Below are positions 25,446 through 38,221 of a DNA stretch of 64,000 nt, piece by piece. The stretch lies in NCBI RefSeq assembly GCF_021018895.1, contig NC_079385.1, forward strand, positions 20,951,803-21,015,802, written 5' to 3'. Made by a program: the position numbers and the translations under genes. This DNA is from Seriola aureovittata (Eukaryota > Chordata > Actinopteri > Carangiformes > Carangidae). The number at the start of each line of letters is the position of its first letter. The first letter of the stretch is position 1. The notes under the pieces were generated by a model. The model had not been told where the DNA came from and did not search any database. It was given only the letters and a program-made list of their open reading frames with translations.

Positions 25446-25670
25446 AGCTGCACGGATCTTTATTTAAAGACAATTTACAACAAACAAAAGGACATGAAGA
25501 CAAAAAAAAACTCAAGACGCAAAATCCACAGGAATCTTTAAAGACAGAAGATATTTGCTCAAATTTTTTTTTTTTTTTTTTGAATTTATGTTGAAGAGCA
25601 TGAAAAACACTAATAAGAAAATAATTGATTGAACATTTTATTTTCCTGTTTATGCCAAATCTGTGGTCCA

Positions 25671-25676
25671 AATAAA
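25671..25676 (+). terminator. rtcb poly(A) signal
   Basis: AATAAA lies 226 nt after the rtcb stop codon and is followed by a GT-containing stretch (GGTGATCAC), consistent with a cleavage site near 25695. Confidence 0.75.
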
Positions 25677-25699
25677 GGTGATCACTGAAAACTGAAGTT

Positions 25700-28600
25700 C
25701 ATCTAATATTCTCCATTATGTGACGTCACTGCAGATTTATGTTCATCAACATCAAGTTTCTCCTTAATAGATAAACTGTTTGTCTTTTCTACTTCGTTGT
25801 TTTTATCACTGAAGTTTCCAATGAAACTCAACACTTCCTGCAGAAGTTTCACATTAAAAGGGAAAGATTAGAGTCTTAGCCACTTGAAGGCTTTTAATTT
25901 GAACAGTTTAACAGCGACTGAAAAAACTGGATGAAAGTAGAATTAATGAAACGTTAATTTTTCTCTTTACTTTCAAATCACTACTAAGCCACTAAACGCA
26001 CAGCAACTGCACAGAATTCAAAAAGTTGTCAAGAGGAAGTCACAGTTTAAGTTTCAGGCTTCACCTTTGTGGTTTGCTAGGTTGTAGTTTTCTACTTTGC
26101 TGTTTTGTTGGGAGAACTTTGGGTGGGGGGGGATTTGTAATGTTTTTTTCTTCCTCTTCGTGTAATGATGAACTTACAGAACAAAGTAAACAGTGAGTCA
26201 CATGATCCCTCCCAAAGCTTGAAAAAAATTAAACAGCAAAGTAGAAGTGACTGGAAACTATTAACAGTATTTGTGTTTAACAAAAAGACTTCTCACAAAT
26301 ATAAAGTTTTATTTTTAAAAAGGCTCAGTAACTAAAACAGCTGGAACATCTAAATATAGAATATAAATGTCTAAAGCATTTGTTGTTGAACTGTTTCAGC
26401 AGCGGATTAAGAGAGAAAAGCTGAAGTTCATGAGAAAAACACATTGTTCTCGATGAGTAAACACTTTATTGGTTCTAACAGAAGGTTCATCGCCATATCA
26501 AAAAAAAAATAAATCAACACATTTCACCATCAACAAATTCATCCATTTGGCAAGTTTCTCTTAGATATGATCAAACCTCAGGTCTCGTCTCGCTCTGACG
26601 GAGACGTCACGGAAAAAACTAAGAACAGGCAGCAACAACCTGAATATTCATCAATAAACATCTAACAAACTTATTTTTTTTTAGTGGTGATATTTGAAAT
26701 AATCTGACGTCCTGGTGTTGGGAGGAAATAAACCGTCGGAGGCCGGAGTGTGAATATTACAGCGGTACAACGATCACACTTAAATATCACTTCAGGTGTT
26801 TGTGTTTCAGGTCGACTGGACTTTGTTCACAACAGGTGAATTAAGTGCAGAGAAGTGCAGATACTGACTGAAGCCACTGTGTGTCGCTGTTGTACCAATG
26901 TGTTAGCGTTGTAACAGATTTCAAGAGTACGGAGGCAAAACTGAAAAAACTTTAAAAAGGAACAGTTCAGGATTCGTGAAAAAATTTACTTGTTTCTTTG
27001 TGAGACTGATTTTAAACAAACTGGTTTATGATAATTAACTCGTCACTGGATGGAAAACAATAACAATTAAGACTTCAAACGATGTAAAAGTTTGTTAAAT
27101 CCATCCGAACGTCTCATATTTCCCCAAATGTTGAACTATTCCTTTAAAAAAAAAAAAAAAAAAAGCAACCTGAAAAACTTTAACACTGTTAAAAACAACT
27201 TTTAGCTCCTTGAATTCCTGATCACAGGCTGGAAATGTTTTTATTTTCTGCATCTAAACTTAAACAACAGATTTAAAATTACACTCTTGATATTGTCGTC
27301 TTTATATTTACAGAAGAAGAAGATCAGTTTCACCTCTGGAGTTCAGCGATGACTGACCGATCACTAAAGGTCCTCTTATTAGCTTTGTGCGGAGTTTTAG
27401 ATACTTAACAGTTTCCTTGGTAACGCTTCAAAATAACAGGTTTATTATTTCCTAATAACTTCCTTAGAAATGTCCTTAGAGTTTCCTGTAATTTGGTTTT
27501 AATTCAAAACTGGTTTAAAACTCAATGAATTTGAGTTTCATTAATCCCAAGTATGTAAATATTAATCAATCCTTATTTATGACTGAAAACATTATGATTC
27601 TTGATTCTGAATTGCTCGGCTGCTTTTACACAAATGAGTTTTTCATATCTTGCTGAGTTACACGTCTTTATTGGAACGATTATTGGAGCCAAATTACTTG
27701 TTTTTTTTTAATCGCACAGGAAACTTCCTCAGAAATAATTAGAAAATGATTTGGAGTTTAAGCAGCTCTAAAATAAAGATTTAATATTTTCTTTTGTCAA
27801 ACTATTTTATTTTGGTTTTGTTGCTTCTTTTCATAGACACCACCTGAAGTTGTTACGCAATGATTCTACATCAAGAAATCTATTAATTCCTGTTTGGCTG
27901 CAGTTTGACAAGTTGTTTATTATTAATTCAATTAATTAGTTAAAAGTCTGGTGATGTTTTATTTTCTTGTCAACAAATCCCACGTGCAACAACAAACCAT
28001 TGATGTATCCTACTAACAAATGTGTCTAAATCCAAATGTGTATTAATCCGCCTCGGAAAATAGTCCCAGAAGAAATTATATATTTGTATTTTTAAAGATT
28101 TACATTTTTAAATTTGGGGCCGAAAGCCGAAAAATGCAGAATAAACACCAGACTTCTACTTTAAACCGGTTTATTTCTTTTGCCTGTTTGACCATGTGTC
28201 ATTGAAAGCAACTTTCAGGCACTTTGTCTGGGAAAATGTAAAAAAATAATAAAACTGAAGGCAAATAAATCGAATAACGAGGAATGAACTGAAGAGCAGA
28301 AACTGATTTTAACAGTGGAAACAGCTGGGGGGGGGGGGGGGGGGGGGGGGCACGATATCTAACGTCTTAACCAAGAGAAGCTTCTGTACAAGGTCAAAGG
28401 TTAAGAAGTCGGTTTGTTTTTCACATCACACAGTTTTTACAGTTTCATCTCTGATTAGTTTAATTTTCACTGACGGCTCCTTCACAGTATTGCTCTCGCA
28501 GTAAAGCGTTGCATAATCAATCAATCAATCAGTCGATCGTCCTGAATTGTCACAAATGCTTCGATATAAAATTTACTGACCTGCATCTGTACACGAGTGA

Positions 28601-29150
28601 GTCCTAAGATCTACGGAAGCTCGTTAGCGCCAAGATAAGAAAAAAAACACAATGTTAAGAATGAGAAAAAAATAAAATAAAAGTCAAACTAAATCATAAT
28701 TATGACTTTTTTTTAAGTCTTAATTCTGAGATTTAAAGATTAGAATTATAAAATTTTACTCAAAATTTTGGCTCAGGAAGTAAAATTTAAGAAAACACAT
28801 CAAAAATATAGTAAATAAAATTTAAGACAGCAACTAAAACTTATGATCTACAGAATCAAAATCTTAATATTTTCAAAACTATGAGCAAAATAAGATAAAA
28901 CACATTTATGTGACAGTAACTGAAAACTTTAAACCACGACTATGAGATTTGTTAAGTCAGACTTTAGTCAAAATTACAAGAGTGAAAAATAGGATAAATA
29001 AAAATTATGATTAACAAAAATACTCAAAGCAACAATTTTAATTTTTTATCATTCTTAACTTTTAATTCATTGGTTTTTTTCCATTTCCTGTCAGAAACGA
29101 GCTCCACATTTAGTTTCCAGATGGGAATGAAGATTTAAAAAAAAAAAAAA
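25700..29150. other. Convergent spacer rtcb-xpot
   Basis: This AT-rich region lies between the 3' ends of rtcb and xpot. It holds homopolymer runs (A at 27148-27164; G at 28327-28350) but no gene I can support. Part may be alternative long 3' UTR of xpot: minus-strand AATAAA sites also occur near 28168 and 26465. Confidence 0.5.
28327..28350. repeat. Homopolymer G tract (24 bp)
   Basis: This is an uninterrupted run of 24 G on the plus strand. Confidence 0.95.
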
Positions 29151-29165
29151 ACTAAACCTAGGAAC

Positions 29166-29171
29166 TTTATT
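29166..29171 (-). terminator. Candidate xpot poly(A) signal
   Basis: Minus-strand AATAAA lies about 790 nt after the xpot stop, followed downstream by a T-rich run (plus-strand A tract at 29137-29150). It is the nearest good AATAAA with a U-rich downstream element. Confidence 0.45.
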
Positions 29172-29697
29172 TACATTTTAACATCTTATTCTCTTATTTA
29201 CACTTTGTTCCTCCGTTTATGTTCATTTCCATCTGAAATTAAAAAAGCCAAAAGTATCGTGTGTCATATTCCCAGCAAAGGAGAAACACCCTGCGTGGAC
29301 TGTACTCGGTGTAGAGTGGGTGGCGGCGGCGGCACATCGTTAACGTTTCACTTCAAACTTCAAATCAACCGTCAGATCGTCAACACGTAAAAAAAAAAAA
29401 AATCAATGCCACGTTTTAAATTCAAATGAAGCAGTTCAGCCCTTATTTTTCATCCGTTCTGTGGCAGCAAACGTTCAAAATAAACTCAAATCTAGCAGGT
29501 TGTGAAATGTGTTTTCTACTGTGAAGGTCTGACTAGATAAAGCTATCGTTACACAAATCCTAATTATCCTTCCAGGATCGTTACCAAACGTTTCCCGCCA
29601 CGCAGCGTCCTCTCCACATGTCTCAAAGCCCGTCCCACAGTTCATCGAGCTCCTTCACGTCTCGAGTCCTCGTGGACAGCTCGTCTTCTCGGCAGCT

Positions 29698-29700
<3 letters not shown>

Positions 29701-29731
<31 letters not shown>
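29701..29731. repeat. Homopolymer G tract (31 bp)
   Basis: A run of 31 G is followed by GA-rich and further G-rich sequence to 29760. It lies in the inferred xpot 3' UTR, where the transcript would carry a long C run. Confidence 0.95.
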
Positions 29732-29744
<13 letters not shown>

Positions 29745-29957
29745 AGGAGGGGGGGGGGGGTGTGTCCGTCCACCGACCGACCTTCTGTCCACTGTCCCGA
29801 CTTCGACAGACTGGGCTTTGTTATGCATTTACTTTTTAAGTGCAAAAGCAGCTCCTATGCTAAGGTCCATTTGTTTTGTTGTGAAGTGGCGAGATCGGAG
29901 ATCGACCACTTCCTGTGAAGAGTCCTTTCAGTCCCAGAGAACTTCCACTTTCATTTC

Positions 29958-32900
29958 CTACAGCTTCGCTCGCTGGAAGAACGCCTGAGAGGAGGAGAGG
30001 ACGGAGAGGACGGAGGACGATCAGCTGATATAAATCAATACTAATCAATACAAAGCAACTCCAGACACTGATCACAGCCACGAACACACACTATAACACA
30101 CACACACTTTACCTTAATGTAGTTTTTCAGCACTTTGATGTCCGGCTGCTGAAGCACTTGACACAGCTCCTGATACAAACAACCAGCAGCTCAGAGTTAG
30201 AAACACGTGTCAGACAGATATAAAAACACTGACGTGGTCGTTGTTGGATCAGAGCACTTTGTTTTCAAAGGTGATATATGAATAAAGTTATTATTTTGAT
30301 TTTGTACCAAACAAACATGTTTCCTGTACATCTGGAGAGCAACATCTGTAGGTGACGCTTCATTTACAGTCTGATGTTCTCACACATTTTACCTTCATCA
30401 GAAAACTGCAGCTCCTGGGATTTCAATAATATTTCACCAAACTCCTGAGATTCCTTCAGATTCATTACTGGCACTGCAAACGAGCTGATTGTAGTTATGT
30501 AGTTATTACAGTCACAGCTGGAGAAAAACTTTACAGTTTTGGTTTTTGAAGTTTGTTTTTTAAGATAAGATGAGCTGCAGCAAAGTACAAGAATGCTAAA
30601 TGAAATATAGCAAAATAGTTTGTAGACACAGATATTAAAAATCAGTTAAAATATGTCATGTTGGTGTGTTAAACAGTTCCTCTCAGATCGACTCGAGACC
30701 TTTGACCTCCAGCTCTGACCCAGAAAAATAAGTTACACAAAGGAGAAAGAGCCTGACGAGGGTCAATGAAACAAACTCCACTGTCCTTTAATGACGTCTT
30801 CCTCTGACTCATGACGTCACTGACTCATGACGTCACTGACTCATGACATCACTGACTCGTGACGTCACTGACTCGTGACATCACTGACTGGTGACGTCAC
30901 TGACTCGTGACGTCACTGACTCGTGACGTCACTGACTCGTGACGTTACTGACTCGTGACGTCACTGACTCGTGACGTCACTGACTCGTGACGTCACTGAC
31001 TCGTGACATCACTGTAGGAGGAGGCACAGACGTCCTGCTGGTTCAGAGTCTTACCTGTGAGATTTCAGGTGACACCTGCAGTGAGGGCAGGTACTCCTGC
31101 TGTAAGAACTGGATGAACTCCGGCCCCTGAGGAAAAGATGAAACAACAGTTTGCAGCTGAACACACAGAACAAATAAACTCCTCCGTCAGTGAACTCATC
31201 ATCAATCTGTTGTTACCCGTTTGAGATGAATCATTTTCAGTGTGACGGCGCACTCCGACAGCGTCTGGAGGACAAACAGAGACACTGAAGGTCGAGGACA
31301 AACTCAAAACAGGATGTTTTCAGACTGAACTCTGGTGCAGAAACTCACCAGGACCGTCTGAGCGTCTGAGAGGTCAAAGGTCGGCTTGAGAGGAGCCAGG
31401 AAACACGCAGGGACGATGTGTTTGTAGATGAAGTCGGGGAAGCCGACCATGCCGTCTTTCCCTCCTGCAGAGTGGATGAGAGAATCGTCAGGACGGGACA
31501 GACAGAAGACAGAAGGGAGGGCGACAGGAAACGAAGCGTGTCTCACCCCACAGCTCCACCAGCTTGGACAGGATGATGAAGCAGGTCTTCTGAGCGATGG
31601 GGTCGGGGAAGTCCACGGCTCCCTGGATGATGGTGAACACCACGCGCTCGATGTTTTCAGCTCCTGGAGACAAACACAAGGTTCACGTCATGGACTGACT
31701 TCACCTGCTCTCCGTCATCAGACACCTCTGCTCCAGCTGAGCCCTGGACTCCGGGCGTCACTCACCCTGGTTGGCCATCACCTCGTTCATCCCGCTCCCT
31801 GTGACCGTCTGGATGAAGCTGAAGTAACTCCTCCTCAGCATCTGTTTCTCCAGAGCCGCCGCCTGGTCGTTGTCCTCCGCCGGCCGCGCCAGCACCTCGA
31901 AGATGGCGAGGACCAGCGGCATGAAGACCTGCTGCAGGAAGGGGGACACCTGCCGCTGCCATGGCGACGGAGGAAAGAGCCTGTTAATCACCCTGTTTAG
32001 AAATCTGTCATTTTTCGCTTTAACTGCAGTTTGAAAATCCTGAAATATGGTGGTTCTGGTTTTTCCTGCGTACCTTGAACTTGGCGGTGATCTGGCTGAT
32101 GAGCGGGATGAACTCCTGCAGGTCTTTGGCCTCGCAGTCCTTCAGCATGTGCTCGGAGGCGGCGGGGATGAAGGGCAGCACCTCCTCCTCCAGGCAGATG
32201 ATCATGCGGTGCAGGAAGGAGCGCACCGAGCTGCGCAGCACCCCCCGCTGGACGGGGCAGCTGAGCGCGGGCAGGAAGGTGTGCAGACAGTCCCTGTACA
32301 CCTCGGTGCAGCCGCACTGCTTCACCGTCTGCTTGTTGCTGAACGCCTTACTGGTCCGACTGCAGCAGAGGGACACGGGGGGGGGGATCAGAAACCAAAC
32401 ATCCTACAATACGACCTGCTGTTCATTCACATCTGCCGTTACCTAGCAACAGTTTGATAACAAATTAATCTGAGTAATTATTAAATACTTAATAAATGCC
32501 TAACATCAGAGTTTCACATGTTCATTTATTTTGATGTGTGTTGCTTCATTCATTTCCTGCAGATTGAAGCTCCGTCAGTCTGAACCCTGAAGTTTCCATG
32601 TGGGAACAGCTGTTTTCAAACAGGAAGTGAGTCCTCAGAGTCAGATTCAGGCGTAAACTCTTCTTCTGTGTTTCTGAGAAAACATTTCTATCAAACTGGT
32701 TCCTCACCTGGCGAACCCGACGGCGTGGCTCAGACAGTCGGCGAGCGCCGTCTGTCTCTCCTCCTCCGTCTCCTGCGACAGTTTGGCGAGTAGCAGGCGG
32801 AAGGCGTCCATCAGCGGCGTCAGCAGACTCCTCATCAGCGCCTGCTTCCTCTCCACTGGACACTCCCCGTTCACGATCAGGACGCCCGCCGTCTCAAACA

Positions 32901-33188
32901 TGAACAGCTGGTCGTCGCTGGTCAGCAGCGCCAGGAAACCGTTCTCCTGGACACGAGGAGGAGGATGAAGATGATGTCACGTGACATTCGAGGGGATCAG
33001 CAGTTTTCATTCTCTATTTATTTAATTTGATAACTCAGGAGCAGGGGCGTGACGCTGAGGATTCTGGGTAAAGAAATGATTCGCATGTTGACACTTACAG
33101 GAGGAGCCAGTTCCAGCAGGTCCTGGATCCTGGTCAAGATGTCCTCGATGAAGGTATTCATGTGTTTACTGTCAGTAGAGAGCATCAT

Positions 33189-33219
<31 letters not shown>

Positions 33220-35961
33220 ACAGGAAACAGGTAAACAACTTCTTCTTCACTTGACCAAATAAATATATAAATAATAAAAGGTCCATATTCAGAAACTGAG
33301 CCTTAAAACCAGCCGTCAGGACTTCTGGAACTTTGTGATGTCACAACAAAGCAGTCACCAAGCCCCGCCCACCTGGACCCACCATCCAAACCTTGCAGGA
33401 TTTGGTTTCTCTGAGTGTTTTTACCTGAAATCTGCTTTATTTTTATTGGATCACTCAGTCAGCAAATCAGAAGAGAGGCTCAGAGCTTCCTCTCTTCTGA
33501 TTGGCTCACTGACCTGTTGTTACTAGAGCTCCAGAGAGAAGCCTGAGAGAGGAGATGTAAAACTACACTGAGATGGTTTTTATATCTTCTGATGGATCAA
33601 CACTTCAAATAAAACACAGAAGAAGAAGTTTTAAATGATCATCTTGTAATCACGACGTCCAGTTACTGAAACATGAGCCTGAGGTGAAGAAGGTCCAAAC
33701 ACTCACTGCAGAGTTTTGATGAATCTGGAGAAGAGGTAGGCGACTCTGCTGCGGACCTTCGGGCTGTTGTGTCTCAGTCCTCTTTGGTCCAGGAACGCCA
33801 TCTGACAGTGAACGCAACACAGCGTTTAGACCGGATTCACAGCTCCGAAGAAACAGAGAAAACTGTTGTTGCCAGTTTTAAAACGGGAGTTTCTCTCACC
33901 AAAACATTAGGAATGTGTTGAGGCTCCACGATGAAGAACTTGTCGTATCGGACGACGGTCTCGAAGAACTCCAGGGACACGGAGGAGTGCTGGTAGCTGC
34001 TGACGCCGCACGACACCAGCTGAGGAGTCACAGCGAGGAGACGTCAGAACAGAAACACACAGTGGAAAACAGCAGGAGTCATGTGACACCGGAGTCGTGT
34101 GACTGACCGTCCGCATCATGTCCTGCAGAGCGCTCGTCTTGGCCGTGTCTCCGGAGAAGTGGGCGCCGTGAGACGCCGGCAGAGCTTCGCCCAGCATGTA
34201 CAGCAGCCTGATGGCCACCTCCACCTCCATGAACGGAGCCGTCTGCCAGTTCCTGAGGAAACCAGCTGTCAGTCACTGTTACACACAGACTCACTGAAAC
34301 AGAAACACCTGCTGGTCCAGGTGTGTGTGGAGGCCTGGACCAGCAGGTGTTTGAATCTAAGGGGAGGCCAGGAAGATCAGAGTCTGATGGGGATCTAAGT
34401 AAATAAATAAATACTCTACTGTTCTAATTCTTGTTACTGGAGTTCTGGTTCTGGTCTTTGGATGTAGTGAACCTTCCTCCAGGTCTTTTATTCTGAAAAC
34501 ATAAAGGCGGGCTCTTACTGCATGGTGTTGGTGAAGACTCGGCGAACGGCCTCCAGCAGCAGCTCAGGAGAAACCTGCGCCAGACGATCCAGCAGCATCT
34601 TCAGCTGCTTCCTGTACTCCACGAACATGGCCTCGTCCTCGCCCTGACAAAACAAACCACACGCTCTGTTGGCGTTTCCCGTTTCTCTAACGATATCACA
34701 GCGACAACGGCGGCACCGGAGCGTCAGTCTCACCTCGTTCTCAAAGTTGTACTCGTCGTCGTACGTCAGTTTCTTCATGACGGCGAGCATGACGGCCTGA
34801 GGCGAAGAGGCGGAGAGTTATTAACACGTCTGACCCGAACACAGACGTTTACCTGCGTCGTGTAGAAGCAGACTCACCTCGATGTTGGTCTTCTGCTGGT
34901 CCGTCAGCTGAGGAAGCTGCAACAGAATAAATACACGTCAGATATTTCTGATTACATCCTGATTCATCATTATCTGATTGTGACTTCTGAGAACCTGTTT
35001 GAGGACGTGCAGGTACTCGTAGCAGAAGCCCACGATGTTCGCCGAGATGTCGTCGTCCTCGTGCACCAGCAGCTGCAGCAGCAGCGGCACCTTGGCCTCC
35101 ACCGCCTGCAGCGTCTCGGTGGCGTCCTTCACGTTGCCGGCTTTGGCGAGCTTGGTCCAGCTCAGCACCAGACTCTGACCCATCCCGTTCACCAGCCGGG
35201 AGAACTTGGCCAGGAAGTCCACGTCCTCCTCCTGAGGGGACAGGAAGCGGGAAATGAAAACAGAGCGGCAGGAAACGCCTCGGGGCGAGAATATAAACAT
35301 GTGGCTCTGAACTGAAGCCGGACCCGTTTCCTCTCACATCTGCACCGAGCGACAAAACCTGAAACGACCAGCGACCAGTGAAAGACACAGTGACGTCATA
35401 CTGACTAATCTGATCTGGTTCTGTTTGTGTCAACACGACCCGGACCTTCCCATAATCCCCGGCTGTGTCAAACATTTTCTCTAACACGCGTCTTTTTCAT
35501 GTCGGTGTTTATACGGGTCTCTCATCGAAACAAGAACAAAAGACTGACGTCATGAAGCAGCGTGGGATCATGGGAGTTGTTGTTTGGATTCCTTCAGTGT
35601 CAGTGGGTCAGGTGACTCTAACCGTTAAAAACACTGAATGAATTCACACATTTACAGTCGGAGTCTGAGCGACAGAGACTCAGGGAAGAGCCGGAGCTCA
35701 GGTCGATGCGAACCTTTGTTCAGACTGTGTTTCAATGTGGAGAAGTGACGGAGTATAACTGAAGTCTCACCTGCTCCACGTTGAAGAAGCCGGCAGACTG
35801 CAGCACCTGACACAGAGACTCCACCAGCTTGGTTTTGTCTACGGGGTCCATCCCTTTATTCACGATTTCAAACAGGCAGTCACAGGCCTCCTCTCTGAGC
35901 TCCTCCACCGACATCTGGCTGAGCAGCAGGTTCACAAACCTACACACACACACACGCACAC

Positions 35962-36050
<89 letters not shown>

Positions 36051-36069
36051 CACGCACACACACGCACGC

Positions 36070-36146
<77 letters not shown>

Positions 36147-36339
36147 AACGCACGCACAAACACATGAAGATAACAATACACACAGCAAACTGTCTGTAAA
36201 AGGCAACAACCAAATGTTTTTATTTCACAACCTGAGCTGTAATTTTCACAATAAAAGTTTCAACCAATGAGATATCTCTGTAGTGTTTATATTATTTCAA
36301 AATAAAAGACAAAAGTGTTATCTTGTGTCGCAGCCTGTT

Positions 36340-36389
<50 letters not shown>

Positions 36390-38146
36390 CGACTGACCGG
36401 TCGTTGGCGATGAGGTTGAGGTCGATCCAGGACACGTAGGCGCCCACCACCTCCAGACACTGGCAGGTGAGCTCTGGGTGGGACTGCTGGTAGGTCTGCA
36501 GGATCTGGAACCAGGACTCTACCAGGCTGGGGATGCACTGCTCCCGCATGCTGTCTTTGATCAGAGTGTTTCTACGAGTCTCCTGGAGGAAGCACGACAC
36601 CGTCAACATCAGACCGTCACAGTAAAACACTGACTTCACTTTAATCTAAAGTTTCATTAAAATGAGATTTGACAATAAAGATCAAATGACAACATTTACT
36701 GGGTTCTCCACTTCCTGAGCGCTGTCCTCTGATGTAACAGTCTCTTTACTTTTGCTTTGTAAACCAGTTTTCTGTTGCGTAACCATCTCAGTTATGTGTT
36801 TCACTACTTTGTGGGTTTTACTTTGAACTTCCTGTTCCTGTAATCACTACATTAAATCTCGTCCTCTCACAGCAGCTCTTCTCTTTCCTCTCTGTGATTG
36901 TTCAGTCAGGTTTAATATTTGAACCTCAACATGCAGGAGCTCTGAAAATTCATCCTCCAATAATTCATCAATATTTCATTGACCAGAGAAGGAAGTCACT
37001 GACACTTCTTCTTCTTCATCAGAGCGTCGTCTCACCTCAGGCGTGTGGAGGATGTCTCTGTCCACCACCTCGGCGTCGATGGCCATCAGCGTCCTCAGGT
37101 AGACGTCGACGCCGTGCGGGTTCAGACCCACCAGGGACAGGATGTCGAAGAAGAACTTGGGCCACAGGGTCAGGTACTCCATGATGAAGGTGAGCGCCAA
37201 CACCTGCGCCGCCTTGTTCCTGATGAAGGGCTTCTCCGGCTGAGCGTTCATCAGCTGCAGGCGGCGAGGAGGGAGGGAAGAACAGCTGTCACTCATTCTC
37301 CAGCTTTATTCTACATCACACACGTTTAGTAGCTGCAGCTTTCAAATAATGATTTAAAAATTCATTTGGAACAGAAAATTAATAATATAAAAATAATACT
37401 TTAATAGTCGACTTATTGTCGTATAATTCTGAATATAATACACATATTATAAATAATCTGTTTTAATCTTTGAAGAGTTGCTGCTTTTCTGTGACAGACA
37501 TCACATGTATTTTATATTGTCACCAATCTGCTGCTAATTTTCTTTATAATTTATAAATGTTATAATTCTATATTTAAATATCTCATTTCTCTGCTGTAAG
37601 TATTGGATGTTGTCATTCTAATTCTAAAGGAATATCTTAATAACTTATCGTAAGATGATCACATGTTCGTATGAAGAAGAAGAATATAAAGGTGAGCCGA
37701 CAGGTGAGTCTTACCTGACACTGGAGCCACTTCATCAGAGTCTCTCTGATGAGCTGCTGCTGAACTGCACTCAGACCAGCATGTCTGCAACACAACAGCA
37801 GCAGTGAGGGTGAGACGCTGCGTTCACAGCCATCTGTAGAAACTAACGTCAGCACATTAAAACATCTTCACTACCTGAACTTTATCTGATGCTCCAGCAC
37901 TTGGAAGCAGAAGAACTTCACATGGTCGTCACTGAAATAAACAGACAAACACAAACGTCACACACACCCCAGCCGACAAGGTGAGGTCACATTATTAAGT
38001 CCGACAGCAGGACGCGTCATAACTCAGCTGCAGATGTGAACGATGTTCAAACAAACTCACTTGTAAATCCCTTTAGCGAGAGCCTCTGCACACACCTCCC
38101 AGGCATCCTGAGACTCCTTCAGCTGCTCAAAGTATGCCATGGCCTG

Positions 38147-38221
<75 letters not shown>

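Noticed and set aside
30812..31015. CRISPR-like array
   Set aside because: Repeats are contiguous 16-bp units without spacers, in a fish intron; it is a minisatellite.
31428..32457. Plus-strand frames of 136-190 codons opposite xpot
   Set aside because: Shadows of GC-rich xpot exons 16-20 on the other strand; exon phases and protein similarity support only the minus strand.
35732..36213. Cys-Val and His-Thr rich frames across xpot intron 6
   Set aside because: Microsatellite translations; only the stretch 35771-35939 within one of them is a real xpot exon.
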